DNA of 64,000 nucleotides from Suilimivivens aceti (GCF_025567405.1 NZ_JAOQKJ010000005.1:62001-126000); one strand, 5' to 3'; shown: positions 50,137-59,719, counted from the stretch's first letter. Notes: generated from the sequence alone by a model not told the origin. Made by a program: numbers and translations.

Positions 50137-52413
50137 TTATTTCTTAATTCTCTCATTCATCTTTTTTAATACTTCCTGAAGATCTGCCCGTTTCAGTCTG
50201 CCATTGCTGAAGGAAAGACCGGAACGGAGAGGGGTATATTCAAACATTGCCGCCATCATATCTTTGGAAATTGCCTCTGAACCAGAGCCACCCTCGCTGC
50301 CGCCAAAGTCCATAAAGCCGTTCTCCATCAGAGCCTTTACAATATCGCTGACTCTTTCATCCCTCATGGCATCACCTATAAGGGAATTTTCGTCATAATG
50401 ATCTGCCAGCAGATAAGTACCGGTTACAGTCACCTTTTCAGAAAGTACGATATCCCGGCTGGAACGTCCGATCTCGACCAGGAAATCACCCGGCTCCACA
50501 TAGAAATCATGTACCTTCGGCTCATAATAAGCAAAGGCTCTCTTAGAAAGCGCAAATGTTACCGTCTTTGTTTCTCCAGGCTCTAAAGCAACCTTTGCAA
50601 ATTCCTTCAGTTCTCTTACAGGACGTACAGCACTGCTCTCCAGATCTCTTACATAAACCTCTACCACTTCCTTACCGGCCATCTTACCGGTGTTGGTCAC
50701 ATCTACACTGACGGTCAGCGTATCAGAGTCCTTCATGGTTTCCTTATCCAGCTTCAGATTAGAATAAGCAAAATCAGTATAGCTCAGTCCATAGCCGAAG
50801 GGGAACAGGACATCCATTTCCTTGAAGTCATAATAACGATAGCCTACAAAAATTCCTTCCTTATACTCTACTGTATCCTGTCCACCGGGGAAATTCAGGT
50901 AGGAGGGATTGTCAGAAAGCTTTAAGGGGAAGGTCTCTGACAGCTTACCACTGGGATTTATCCTGCCAAACAGTACATCATACTCAGCACCGCCGACAGC
51001 CTGTCCGCCAAGATAGGCCTCGATCACACCCTTCACCTCTGAAATCCAGGGCATTTCCACAGGGGAACCATTGTGCAGGATCACTATTACATTCTTCTGT
51101 ACTTCAGTAACACGGCGGATCAGCTCATTCTGGCAGTCAGGCATTCTCATATGCTTCCTGTCATAGCCTTCTGATTCAAAATTATCAGGAAGTCCGGCAA
51201 AGATCACTGCCACAGCTGCATCCTTTGCTGCTTCCACAGCTTCTGTGATCATCTGCTCATTGATCTCATCCCTGTCATCATCATAGCCCTGCGCATAAAC
51301 ATAGTCCATTCCCTCTTCCAGGCAGTCAAGGAATGCTGTCACCTTATGGCAGTTGATATGGGAGCTGCCGCCGCCCTGGAATCTTGGCTTCTTCGCATAT
51401 TTTCCGATAACTGCCAGCTTCTGCTCTTTGCTAAGCGGAAGGATATGGTCTTCGTTTTTCAGAAGCACCAGTGTTTCTCCGGCAATCTCTCTTGCCAGCT
51501 CATGGTCAGCATCCCTGTCAAATACCGCGTTTTCCTTTCTGCCTTCCTGTGCTCTGTAAACGATATTTAAAATCCTCTCAACTGCCTGATCTACAACTGC
51601 CTCGTCCAGCTCACCCTTCTTTACTGCTTCTACGATCAGGGCATCATTTTCACCAAAGGAGCTTGGCATTTCCAGATCAAGTCCTGCCTTTAAACCCGGC
51701 ACTCTGTCATTGACAGCACTCCAGTCACTGACAACAAAGCCTTCATAGCCCCATCTTTTGCGGAGGATATCCGTCAGGGTTTCCTGATTTTCAGAACCAA
51801 ATACACCGTTGATCCTGTTGTAGCTGCACATTACTGTCCAGGGCTTTGCATTTTTGACCGCACCCTCAAAGGCTGACAGATAGATCTCATGCATGGTTCT
51901 TTCATCCACCTCTGCAGAAATGGACATTCTTCTTGTCTCCTGATTGTTCAGGCAGAAATGCTTAATGGAGGTTCCCACATTCTGGCTCTGCACACCTTCG
52001 ATATGTGCGGTGGCAATTTCACTTGCTGCGTAAGGATCCTCAGAATAATACTCAAAGTTACGTCCGCAGAGCGGGGATCTCTTAATATTCACTGCAGGTC
52101 CAAGGATCACGCCTACGTTTTCTGCCTGACATTCCTTTCCAAGCGTCTCTCCTACACGGTGAAGAAGCTCCCTGTCAAAGGAGGATGCCATGGCACAGCC
52201 TGCCGGAAAGCAGACAGCCTTGATACTGTCATTTACACCAAGATGATCTCCCTCCAGATCCTGCTTTCTCAGTCCGTGAGGTCCATCGGACATCATCATA
52301 TCCGGAATCTGCAGTCTCTCTACTGCTTTGGTATGCCAGAAATCCGCTCCGGAACAGATCCCTGCTTTTTCTTCCAGCGTCATTTCTGAAATCAGCTTCT
52401 TTAAGTCTTTCAT
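50137..52413 (-). CDS. Glycoside hydrolase family 3 beta-glucosidase
   Basis: A 758-aa cytoplasmic enzyme; ATG at 52413 after AGAGGGACT. N-terminal GH3 barrel with GPAVNIKRSPLCGRNFEYYS, IKHFCLNNQE, and the nucleophile Asp in GFVVSDWSAVND. C-terminal alpha/beta domain (GGGSSHINC) and fibronectin-III-like domain (VDVTNTGKMAGKEVVEVYV). Most likely a beta-glucosidase or beta-xylosidase on short imported oligosaccharides. First gene of the GH3-HAD transcript. Confidence 0.93.
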   Translation of the reverse strand: MKDLKKLISEMTLEEKAGICSGADFWHTKAVERLQIPDMMMSDGPHGLRKQDLEGDHLGVNDSIKAVCFPAGCAMASSFDRELLHRVGETLGKECQAENVGVILGPAVNIKRSPLCGRNFEYYSEDPYAASEIATAHIEGVQSQNVGTSIKHFCLNNQETRRMSISAEVDERTMHEIYLSAFEGAVKNAKPWTVMCSYNRINGVFGSENQETLTDILRKRWGYEGFVVSDWSAVNDRVPGLKAGLDLEMPSSFGENDALIVEAVKKGELDEAVVDQAVERILNIVYRAQEGRKENAVFDRDADHELAREIAGETLVLLKNEDHILPLSKEQKLAVIGKYAKKPRFQGGGSSHINCHKVTAFLDCLEEGMDYVYAQGYDDDRDEINEQMITEAVEAAKDAAVAVIFAGLPDNFESEGYDRKHMRMPDCQNELIRRVTEVQKNVIVILHNGSPVEMPWISEVKGVIEAYLGGQAVGGAEYDVLFGRINPSGKLSETFPLKLSDNPSYLNFPGGQDTVEYKEGIFVGYRYYDFKEMDVLFPFGYGLSYTDFAYSNLKLDKETMKDSDTLTVSVDVTNTGKMAGKEVVEVYVRDLESSAVRPVRELKEFAKVALEPGETKTVTFALSKRAFAYYEPKVHDFYVEPGDFLVEIGRSSRDIVLSEKVTVTGTYLLADHYDENSLIGDAMRDERVSDIVKALMENGFMDFGGSEGGSGSEAISKDMMAAMFEYTPLRSGLSFSNGRLKRADLQEVLKKMNERIKK

Positions 52414-52606
52414 AGTCCCTCTTTCTGCTGCACTGCAGCCCATTCATTTATTGTTTATCTGCACCACTTGCTGTCATTCTCTTTTCGTCCATAACAGCTT
52501 TTCATGGTTTCATCATATCGGATCCTACTTTTTCTTTATATCATAATTTTTATTTTTATGTTATGATTTTCATATATATTTATAGAAAAAAGAGGGATCA
52601 TTTCTT

Positions 52607-53356
52607 ATGGCAAACATCAATGAGAAACGACTGAAATATCTGGAATTTGTAAACCGGGAAAATAACTTCAGACACCTTCGTTATGAAGAAGAGATCAGAC
52701 CCTATCTCTATATGAAGGCCGGAGATCCCAGAGCTCTTGACGCCTACAGGCAGCTCATTGACTCTCCCCTCGTTGGTCATTTGTCCGACGATCCATTACG
52801 AAACCGGAAATATCTCTTTGTCTCTGCAGTAACTCTGACCACCCGTTATGCGATCGAGGGCGGCATGGATCCGGAGACAGCCTATAATATCAGTGATCTT
52901 TTTATCCAGGAAATGGATACCTGTCAGAGCACAGATGCAGTGAGGACACTGGAACTGGAAATGGTCAAGGTTTTTATCACCCAGCTTGCAAAATCAAAAA
53001 AAGAGACCGTTTATTCCAGACCGGTCGTGCAGTGCATTGACTACATCTACTACCATCTGAATGAAACAATCTCCCTGCAGGAGCTTGCTAAGGAAACAGG
53101 GCTCCATCCAGGCTACCTTTCCACTCTTTTTCACCGCGAAATGGGAATGACCCTGACGGAATATATCCGCAAGCAGCGCATTGAAACAGCGAAAAATATG
53201 CTTCTCGATTCTGAATATTCTTATGCGGAGATTGCCGCCCTTCTGGCTTTCAGCTCCCAGAGCCACTTTACAAGAGTCTTCCGGGAAGAAACCGGCTATA
53301 CGCCAAAGGCTTACCAGACCCACTTCTTCCGCGCAGGAATCGGACAGCAGCACTAA
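52607..53356 (+). CDS. AraC-family regulator
   Basis: A 249-aa regulator without cupin. Residues 1-140 are a helical domain found in many Lachnospiraceae AraC proteins (VGHLSDDPLRNRKYLFVSAV, YNISDLFIQEMD). Residues 145-245 hold two HTH motifs (ISLQELAKETGLHPGYLSTL and YAEIAALLAFSSQSHFTRVF). Divergent from the GH3 gene, likely its regulator. The N-terminal domain is the same kind as the remnant at 59076. Confidence 0.9.
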   Translation: MANINEKRLKYLEFVNRENNFRHLRYEEEIRPYLYMKAGDPRALDAYRQLIDSPLVGHLSDDPLRNRKYLFVSAVTLTTRYAIEGGMDPETAYNISDLFIQEMDTCQSTDAVRTLELEMVKVFITQLAKSKKETVYSRPVVQCIDYIYYHLNETISLQELAKETGLHPGYLSTLFHREMGMTLTEYIRKQRIETAKNMLLDSEYSYAEIAALLAFSSQSHFTRVFREETGYTPKAYQTHFFRAGIGQQH

Positions 53357-53402
53357 CCTGAGACAGCCTCCCCACTTTGGGACGATGGTCTGTCGGCCGC
53401 CT

Positions 53403-54773
53403 TTACAGTCCCTCCTGCTCTCTGCGTTTCAGCTCCGGCAGTACCGTGCAAAGCATGGTGATAAAGCAGGCGCACCCTCCGATCAGATTGGAGATCGGCT
53501 CGGCCCAGAATACACCATCCACTGACAGCCCGGCAACTTTAGGAAGAAGCAGTGTCAGCGGCACAACAATAAAGGCTTTCCGGAGCAGAGAAAAGAATAC
53601 TGCCTTGCCCGATTTGCCAAGCGCCACGAACACATTCTGTCCGGTAAACTGCAATGCCATAAAGCAGAATCCAAAGAAATAAATATGAAGTGCCGGAACA
53701 CCCTTTTCCACCAGCTCCGGGGAATCATTGAAAATACGGATAAAAAATTCCGGAAACAGTTTGAGGACTCCCCAGATCAGAAGCGTATAGCTTACACAGA
53801 GTCCCGTGACAAACCAGATCGCCTGCTTTACCTTATGATAGGCCTTTGCCCCGTAATTAAAGCTCATGACCGGGGATGCCCCGCTGGTAATGCCGTTCAC
53901 CGGCAGTGTACAGATATCCCTGACAGAATTTAATACTGTCATAACACCGACATAAATATCGCCGCCATATGTCTGCAGCGTCGCATTGCAGGCCACCTGC
54001 ACCAGACCATTGGTAAAGCTCATGATAAAGCCGGACACGCCAAGTGCCATGATCTGCAGCACCCGCTTCCCGGATAGCTTCAGCCGGTCAGCCTTCAGCC
54101 GGAGTACCGCTTTTTTACCTGTCAGAAACCGCAACACCCAGATGACCGAAGCAAGCTGTGACAGGATCGTTGCAATGGCGGCTCCCTGTACGCCCATTTT
54201 CAGTACAAAAATAAACAATGGATCCAGGACGATATTCAGCACTGCGCCGATCAGAACCGAAAACATACCGATATTGCCAAAGCCCTGACTGTTGATAAAG
54301 GGATTCATTCCTACAGAGATCATGACAAACAGGGTGCCGAGCAGATAGATCCTGATATAGCTGCCTGCGTAAACAAAGGTCGCATCACTTGCTCCGAACA
54401 GATACAGCACCGGCTTATAAAACAACAACCCTGCCACCATCAGCACAGCGCCTGTCAGTACAAGCATCAGGAAGGAATTTCCCATAAGGTATTCCGCTTC
54501 CTCTTCATTTCCCCGTCCCCGCTCCATGGCACAAAGAGGACCTCCGCCATTACCAAAAAGCAGCGTAAACGCAGAAACCAGCGTAATGATCGGGAAGCAC
54601 AGTCCGACGCCTGTCAGCGCCAGTGTTCCCACCTCCGGGATCCTTCCAATATACATTCGGTCTACGATATTATAAAGGAGGTTAAGCAGCTGTGCCACGG
54701 TCATGGGTACTGCAACCTCCATTATGTTTCTATATATACTTCCCTGTGAAAAGTCTGTCTGGTGGGTCTTCAT
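53403..54773 (-). CDS. MATE-family efflux transporter
   Basis: A 456-aa, 12-TM transporter of the NorM/DinF kind. ATG at 54773 with GGAG upstream. Family features: EVAVPMTVAQLLNLLYNIVD, LFGNGGGPLCAMERGRG, and the second-half repeat SFTNGLVQVACNATLQTYGG with GASPVMSFNYGAKAY. Exports drugs or cationic compounds with Na+ or H+. Convergent with the AraC gene. Confidence 0.93.
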   Translation of the reverse strand: MKTHQTDFSQGSIYRNIMEVAVPMTVAQLLNLLYNIVDRMYIGRIPEVGTLALTGVGLCFPIITLVSAFTLLFGNGGGPLCAMERGRGNEEEAEYLMGNSFLMLVLTGAVLMVAGLLFYKPVLYLFGASDATFVYAGSYIRIYLLGTLFVMISVGMNPFINSQGFGNIGMFSVLIGAVLNIVLDPLFIFVLKMGVQGAAIATILSQLASVIWVLRFLTGKKAVLRLKADRLKLSGKRVLQIMALGVSGFIMSFTNGLVQVACNATLQTYGGDIYVGVMTVLNSVRDICTLPVNGITSGASPVMSFNYGAKAYHKVKQAIWFVTGLCVSYTLLIWGVLKLFPEFFIRIFNDSPELVEKGVPALHIYFFGFCFMALQFTGQNVFVALGKSGKAVFFSLLRKAFIVVPLTLLLPKVAGLSVDGVFWAEPISNLIGGCACFITMLCTVLPELKRREQEGL

Positions 54774-55000
54774 GTCAGTTACTCCTTTTTCACCCACATT
54801 ATAAGTTCCCTTTTCCTGATTCGTCAATCTGCAAAAAGCGGAATTTTCTGTTACTCTTTGACCTGTTTCAAAGTCTCATCCCTGCGCCTTAAGCTCCCTA
54901 TCCACAGATCGATCTGGCATTCTTTAACAGAGACATCTGCTGTCTGATTTTCCTAAATTTTTTTTTTAATTTAAGTTTCACTGAGTAGACTGAACTTTTC

Positions 55001-55029
55001 TTGCCATCCCATTTTCACAGTGCTACTAT
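55001..55029 (+). promoter_or_regulatory. Sigma-A promoter of nitroreductase gene
   Basis: TTGCCA (55001-55006), 17-base spacer, TACTAT (55024-55029), about 39 bases before the ATG, with AGGAGGT in between. Confidence 0.6.
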
Positions 55030-55067
55030 AAATACGTAAAGTTATACTTGAACAGGAGGTATTTACG

Positions 55068-55592
55068 ATGAATACAGATTTACTAACACTCATGGAAACA
55101 AGAAGAAGTGTGCGCAGCTTCAAGCCTGACATGATTCCCTCTGATGTCATTGATCAGATCATTAAGGCCGGCACCTATGCAGCCACAGGTATGAACAGAC
55201 AGTCACCCATTATCATAGCTGTTACAAATAAGGAAATGCGGGACAGACTTTCCAGAATGAATGCAAAGATCATGGGAAGTGACAAAGATCTCTTCTACGG
55301 TGCTCCCGTTGTCCTCATTGTTCTCGCTAAAAAGGAAGCACCGACCCACGTTTACGATGGCAGCCTTGTCATGGGCAATCTGATGCTGGCAGCACATGCA
55401 CTTGATATCGGAAGCTGCTGGATCCACAGAGCCAAAGAAGAATTTGAATCTGCAGAAGGCCAGGAAATCCTGAAGGATCTCGGCATCGAAGGTGAATACG
55501 AAGGAATCGGCCACTGTGTCCTCGGTTATGTTGACGGAGAGTACCCCGCTACGCATCCTCGCAAGGACAACTGGGTCTATTACGTGAAATAA
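55068..55592 (+). CDS. Nitroreductase-family FMN oxidoreductase
   Basis: A 174-aa flavoprotein. The family's N-terminal ETRRSVRSFKPDMIPSD (FMN phosphate-binding Arg-Arg-Ser), the middle GAPVVLIVL, and GSCWIHRAKEEF with GIGHCVLGYVDGE near the end are clear. Reduces nitro compounds or quinones with NAD(P)H. Monocistronic by its own promoter. Confidence 0.92.
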   Translation: MNTDLLTLMETRRSVRSFKPDMIPSDVIDQIIKAGTYAATGMNRQSPIIIAVTNKEMRDRLSRMNAKIMGSDKDLFYGAPVVLIVLAKKEAPTHVYDGSLVMGNLMLAAHALDIGSCWIHRAKEEFESAEGQEILKDLGIEGEYEGIGHCVLGYVDGEYPATHPRKDNWVYYVK

Positions 55593-55632
55593 TGATACTT
55601 TTCGACTCGATATAACTTGAAAAAAACAGTAC

Positions 55633-56442
55633 TTACTCAAACAAATACGCATATTTCTTCATCTGGGAGAGAAGAATATCCCTTACCCGGTTCTTCTCTT
55701 CCGGAGAATATATGCTGATCTTATCAAGCAGATCATTCACATCTTTCGCACGAAAATTGAACTTCAAATGATTCCCATACAGTTTTTCTGCCAGATCAAG
55801 CTGCTCATCAAAATCTGAACTGATCGTCTTTGCCCGGACTTCCTTCATCTGCAGATCTACATCTTTTCCCAGTGGATAATCTAATGATGTATCTGCCAGC
55901 AGGCCTGCTCCATTGTCAAAAATTGGACTGTAGGCAAACTCCCCATCCCCGTTCATCATGATAGCAATATTATGAGTGTGACGATCCTCATTCAGGAAAA
56001 AAGCATCTATGGTAAACAGCTTATTCATATATGCACCAAAATCAGGAAGCTTTGTGACCCGTTCTACCTGTTCCACCAAAAAAGTCAGTCTTTTCTCTGG
56101 CTCCGGGATTTTGAAAACAGACTGATAAAGACTCTGTCCAAAAAAAGTTTTAAACAGCCTTTCCAGCGTAATCAACTGCCATCCTTCCCTCAGAAAATTA
56201 TTACTCATCACCCCGGAATAAACTGATGCTTTATACTTGACCTGTTCAGGCTCATACAGGACAAACTCATCCTGACGCAGAGAAGATTTCATCAGGAGAT
56301 GCGAGATCATATATTCTGCAAGCCCCTCATATCCGGTATAATCTGCTTTATACCATATTCCGTTGTTTTCCCATTTTAACTGATTTCCCTTGGAAGACTG
56401 TCTGTTATTCTGTCTTTCATCCTGCTCAAAAAGTTCTACCAT
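55633..56442 (-). CDS. HipA-like Ser/Thr kinase toxin candidate
   Basis: A 269-aa protein with the kinase core of HipA but no classical N-terminal subdomain. WYKADYTGYEG near 30-40 contains the candidate ATP lysine (Lys32). The catalytic loop NEDRHTHN (151-158) fits HipA's D-x-x-x-x-N, and FDNG (175-178) is the metal-binding Asp. HipA is about 440 aa, HipT about 310, so this is a compact form, nearer to CtkA/HipT. It follows the HTH gene by 13 bases. Target unknown; tRNA synthetase or translation factor phosphorylation is known only for the family. Confidence 0.8.
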   Translation of the reverse strand: MVELFEQDERQNNRQSSKGNQLKWENNGIWYKADYTGYEGLAEYMISHLLMKSSLRQDEFVLYEPEQVKYKASVYSGVMSNNFLREGWQLITLERLFKTFFGQSLYQSVFKIPEPEKRLTFLVEQVERVTKLPDFGAYMNKLFTIDAFFLNEDRHTHNIAIMMNGDGEFAYSPIFDNGAGLLADTSLDYPLGKDVDLQMKEVRAKTISSDFDEQLDLAEKLYGNHLKFNFRAKDVNDLLDKISIYSPEEKNRVRDILLSQMKKYAYLFE

Positions 56443-56455
56443 CCCATTCCCCCAT

Positions 56456-57004
56456 CTAACGTTCTATCTGGATCCAGAAATCATCCTCTGCCATTCTGCC
56501 CGCCGTCTTTTCTATGATCATAAGGGGGTCATAAAACGGCAGATCCAAATCCTGTAACACCAGTTTCATTTTGTCCCTGCTGGCAGGAAAACATCTGGAT
56601 TCCAGAAATTCTTCATACATCCTGTAGTCCGGATCCTCTACTTTACCAAATGCCCTGAACATAAGCTTATCCGTGTAATTGACAATGCGCACCCTCTGTT
56701 CCATTTCATTGACATCGATCAGTGTACAGGGCTTCTGCCGGTACATATACCAAAGTCTGAGAGGATACTCTCTTTTCGGAACCTGAAGCTGTTTTGGATA
56801 ATCCGTATAACGATCCAGCATCTGAAGCAGCAAAACTACAGGCCCTGTAATATTCTCCTTACTGGTTTCCCAGCGCTCTACTGTTGATTTTGCGCAACAG
56901 ACCAGTTCCGCAAACTCCCTTTGTGTCAGCTTCAGGCGTTTACGCAAAGCCCTGATCTCTTCTGCAGTTGTGTACGCCGGTACTGCAAAAAGCCTTTCTT
57001 TCAT
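56456..57004 (-). CDS. HipB-like antitoxin with C-terminal HipS-like extension
   Basis: A 182-aa protein; ATG at 57004 follows GGAGGG. Residues 12-75 are an XRE/HipB-type HTH (LKLTQREFAELVCCAKSTVERW). The C-terminal half (about 95-182: RIVNYTDKLMFRAFGKVED, then LESRCFPASRDKMKL and DPLMIIEKTAGRMAEDDFW) resembles the small N-terminal subdomain of HipA that is a separate protein (HipS) in HipBST systems. If so, DNA binding and kinase inhibition are fused here. Under the promoter/operator at 57022-57091. Confidence 0.75.
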   Translation of the reverse strand: MKERLFAVPAYTTAEEIRALRKRLKLTQREFAELVCCAKSTVERWETSKENITGPVVLLLQMLDRYTDYPKQLQVPKREYPLRLWYMYRQKPCTLIDVNEMEQRVRIVNYTDKLMFRAFGKVEDPDYRMYEEFLESRCFPASRDKMKLVLQDLDLPFYDPLMIIEKTAGRMAEDDFWIQIER

Positions 57005-57021
57005 ATGTCCCTCCAAAGAGA

Positions 57022-57091
57022 AAAACCATTAAAATGAGTGTTCTTTCTTTTATTTTACCCTTATTTTAATGGTTTTAATCATTTCCGTCAA
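57022..57091 (-). promoter_or_regulatory. Promoter with 14-bp inverted-repeat operator of hip-like operon
   Basis: AAAACCATTAAAAT (57022-57035) and its exact reverse complement (57063-57076), 27 bases apart. On the minus strand TTGACG (57086-57091), 17 bases, TAAAAT (57063-57068): the -10 lies within one arm. This is the expected layout for autorepression by the HTH antitoxin. Confidence 0.75.
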
Positions 57092-57094
57092 TAT

Positions 57095-58697
57095 TTATTC
57101 TTCCATCCACAAGCTCCAGTGCGCCGCATCGGCCCTATCCATGACCTGTGGCATATTCATATGTAATACCTTTTCGATAATGTACTGACACAGGAAGATC
57201 TTGCTGATCCAGGAATTGTCACTTGTCTCCGAAAGCTTGAAGCCGCCGTCCTCAAACAGGCAGATGCCGGGTACCAGTACCGTCTGTATATGCTCCTTCA
57301 GCGCCCTGATCAGCCTGCCATGCTTTCCATCCTCTGATACTGCCTCTGGTTTTCCGAAAAAGACAGGATAAATGATCCCTTCAATGACCGGTACGATCGC
57401 CATGGTTCCTTCTCCATCGAAAAGAGCTGGAAACCGTTTCTTTTTCCTGTCAAAATAAGCAAGCATATGCTCCTCACAGTTATCGGCTGCACTGTCAGCC
57501 TGCTCCTGATACTCCTCCATGGGAAGCTGTTCAAACATGCTGCCAAGTGCCAGATAGGAAGCAAAACACTTCATGGCAATATAACTGTTTCTCCTTGCCT
57601 GTCCAAGGCTCACATCCAGTGAATCATAAGTCGTGATCTCACTGCCGCCCTCGCACCTGGAAGAATCCACATCCATGATACCGTCCGAGATCAGCCCGTC
57701 ACGCTTCTGCATGGACTGGAAGCACTCCACCAGTGTCTCTTTCCTGGACAGAAGCCATACCGTGTTACCGGTTCTATACGCATACACCGCTGCTGCCAAG
57801 ATCCAGTTGCAGAGCTGCTCCTGTGTCATATAGGAAAGGCAGTCCGTCAGATAGGGAATCTCATAGCTGGATTGTCCCTTTGGTGTAAATACATAGTGAG
57901 AACCCATGTCATGGGTAAAAGAGATACTGCACTGATCCTTATAGGAATAGGATTCCGCAAAGAAATCCAGTGCATTCCTCACTGTCCAGGGATGATACCG
58001 GCACTCAAAGAAAAGATGATCAATCAGCAGATCAAAGGTATTCATCATCAGGAAAGTTCCTTCGTTGACGATCCAGCGGCTCCTTTCTCCTTCCTTCATC
58101 AGCATGGAACTGATATAAAAGGACTTTACCGACTGACAGAACAGCTTCAAAACCATAGCCGTCTTTGGAGATCACACCACAGCGCTCTTCCCCGCACATC
58201 TGGCTTAAAAACTGCTTGCCCTTCATATTGCCAATGCCAAAGAAGCCTTGGATCTCCTGCTCCCCATCCCTGTTGTCCACACAGAATCTTGCCACGATGG
58301 CGGGAAGCGCTTTTGACTTTACCTCCGGTTCCTCTCCTCTTTCCACATCAGAAAGCTCTGTCACCCGGTTCATCAAGGAAAATGAAAGTCTCCCTGTCTG
58401 GAACGTGTCAGTCGCAAGCCCGAAGCCTCTGCTGACCTCCTCTTCAGTAAAGGCATGCTCCTGAAGCTCTGATCCATTCTCATCTTTGGCGAAGCTGTCC
58501 TTTTCCGAAGAAATGCTTTTCTCATAAAAAGGCAGCATAGATAACGTATTTCCTTCTTTGTATCCGATAAAAATATCCTGATCCGGGATTCTGTCACTCT
58601 GGAGGCAAAATCCGCCGCCAAGTCCAGCAAGTCCCATGGCAAATCCCGCATTTGCCCCGATCGGGCTGTGGATCGCCTGAAATAAATCTGTACTCAT
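57095..58697 (-). pseudogene. GH52 beta-xylosidase, frameshifted with internal deletion
   Basis: The first frame starts at 58697 (MSTDLFQAIHSPIGANAGFA) and matches the N-terminus of GH52 xylosidases to about SKDGYGFEAV at 58150. The next frame takes over at 58156 and continues with WIVNEGTFLMMNTFDLLIDH (nucleophile Glu region), ISFTHDMGSHY, EITTYDSLDVSLGQARRNSY and SDNSWISKIFLCQYI to 57095. Between the two, some 130 residues present in the family are missing. Catalytic motifs in the C-terminal part are still well preserved, so the loss is recent. Confidence 0.85.
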
Positions 58698-58746
58698 TTC
58701 CTTTCCTTCTGTGCCGGATCAGATATTTTAAATCCTGCCGGCATTT

Positions 58747-59066
58747 TTAACTTCCTGCTTTCATTTCACCTACCATTCTATCATATTCTTCCTCACTGAT
58801 CCTGTATTTTTTACGGATCAGCAAATAGGCCGCCAGCAGCATCAGTACCGGTATCAGTACCAGTGCAGAGATTCCCTGATTCAGTGCTCTCACCAGTTTT
58901 TTTCTGTGGTGTCCACAGCTGTCTGGCATCTCCAGATCCATCCCGGCCCGAAGTGATCCCGGCAGATCTGCGTAGGCACCCCAGTCGGAAATGACAACAC
59001 CGTCAAAGCCCCATTCCTCTCTCAGAATCTCTATCAGAAATCTCCTGTTTTCACAAGCGTACGTTC
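58747..59066 (-). pseudogene. Junction of GH3 fragment and GPH-symporter C-terminus
   Basis: From 59066 to about 58880 the frame encodes a GH3 piece (CENRRFLIEILREEWGFDG, VVISDWGAY with the nucleophile Asp, AGMDLEMPD). It then passes in frame into the last TM helix and tail of a glycoside-pentoside-hexuronide symporter (LIPVLMLLAAYLLIRKKYRI, then EEYDRMVGEMKAGS). A deletion has removed everything between the two genes. It precedes the broken GH52 gene, so the three were a xylo-oligosaccharide uptake and hydrolysis locus. Confidence 0.8.
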
Positions 59067-59075
59067 TATTCAGGC

Positions 59076-59290
59076 AGGAGATGAGGACAGCCTCATGCAG
59101 ACCATCTCCGACTATTTTAACCATGGATTTATTATTGGACGAATGTCCCTGAATGAAGCAAGACAGTGGAAATACTGGGCGGTTTCCGTCGTTGCCATTG
59201 CGATCCACTATGCAATCCTTGGCGGGCAGGAGGCGCTTTCCTATCTACAGGAAAAAGCGCTGGAGCTAGTACGTGCCGTCCATGCTGCCA
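59076..59290 (+). pseudogene. Remnant of AraC-family regulator
   Basis: Plus-strand frame with SDYFNHGFIIGRMSLNEARQ, WKYWAVSVVAIAIHYAILGG and LQEKALELVRAVHAARS, the N-terminal domain type of the regulator at 52607. No HTH follows. It abuts the GH3 fragment at about 59070, so it was probably the divergent regulator of the lost xylo-oligosaccharide locus. Confidence 0.7.
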
Positions 59291-59453
59291 GAAGCAAAAA
59301 CGCACTTCCTCCCAAGTACACAGAGTGCGGTTGGTTCCTTCATATTTACCTTGAAAAAAATATACTCTCGTGTTATATTGAACATAGAAAAAGGGAAAGC
59401 CAGAGAAGCGGCTTACTCCGAATATTATAGCATCAACCTTTTATAAAAGGTCG

Positions 59454-59480
59454 GCCGTCATTATTCGCAGTAATGGCGGC
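59454..59480. terminator. Hairpin at 3' end of small toxin gene
   Basis: GCCGTCATTA / TAATGGCGGC stem with a 7-base loop, directly at the toxin stop codon. T-rich sequence follows on the plus strand and TTTT on the minus strand, so it could end both toxin mRNA and an antisense RNA. Confidence 0.6.
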
Positions 59481-59575
59481 TATTTTCGTTTTCCCTTGAA
59501 AATCATGTAACACAATCCCACAAGGGTGCAAATGAATATTCCAATCTGAATTAAATCAGAGTATGTAACATACAT
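59480..59575 (-). CDS. Type I toxin-like small hydrophobic peptide
   Basis: A 31-aa peptide: MYVTYSDLIQ, then a single TM stretch IGIFICTLVGLCYMIF, then KGKRK. The layout (short polar N-terminus often with TYxxL, one TM, basic tail) matches the holin-like/TxpA-BsrG type I toxins of Firmicutes. A strong GGAGGG lies 8 bases before the ATG, and a good promoter 80-110 bases upstream. Such toxins are usually silenced by an antisense RNA; the plus strand across 59400-59480 could supply it, but I cannot identify its promoter. Confidence 0.65.
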   Translation of the reverse strand: MYVTYSDLIQIGIFICTLVGLCYMIFKGKRK

Positions 59576-59664
59576 CGGCAACGCCCTCCTTTCTTTCGTC
59601 TGGAAGGTTAGCCCCTCCGAAAAAAGAGGGTAAGCCGCCCGGCTCTCTGGTTTCCCATATATCT

Positions 59665-59693
59665 ATATTATCATCTAACAGCATATCTTTCAA
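59665..59693 (-). promoter_or_regulatory. Sigma-A promoter for small toxin mRNA
   Basis: On the minus strand TTGAAA (59688-59693), 17 bases, TAATAT (59665-59670). It gives a leader of roughly 80 nt, which includes a CTCTTTTTTCGGAG hairpin that may hide the start. Confidence 0.65.
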
Positions 59694-59719
59694 TTAAATT
59701 CTGATCAGATCATCTTTTC

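Noticed and set aside
59095..59208. Start of the GH3 fragment at 59208 as a continuous gene
   Set aside because: Residues before about 59066 are antisense to the AraC remnant and do not resemble GH3; the real fragment starts at the junction.
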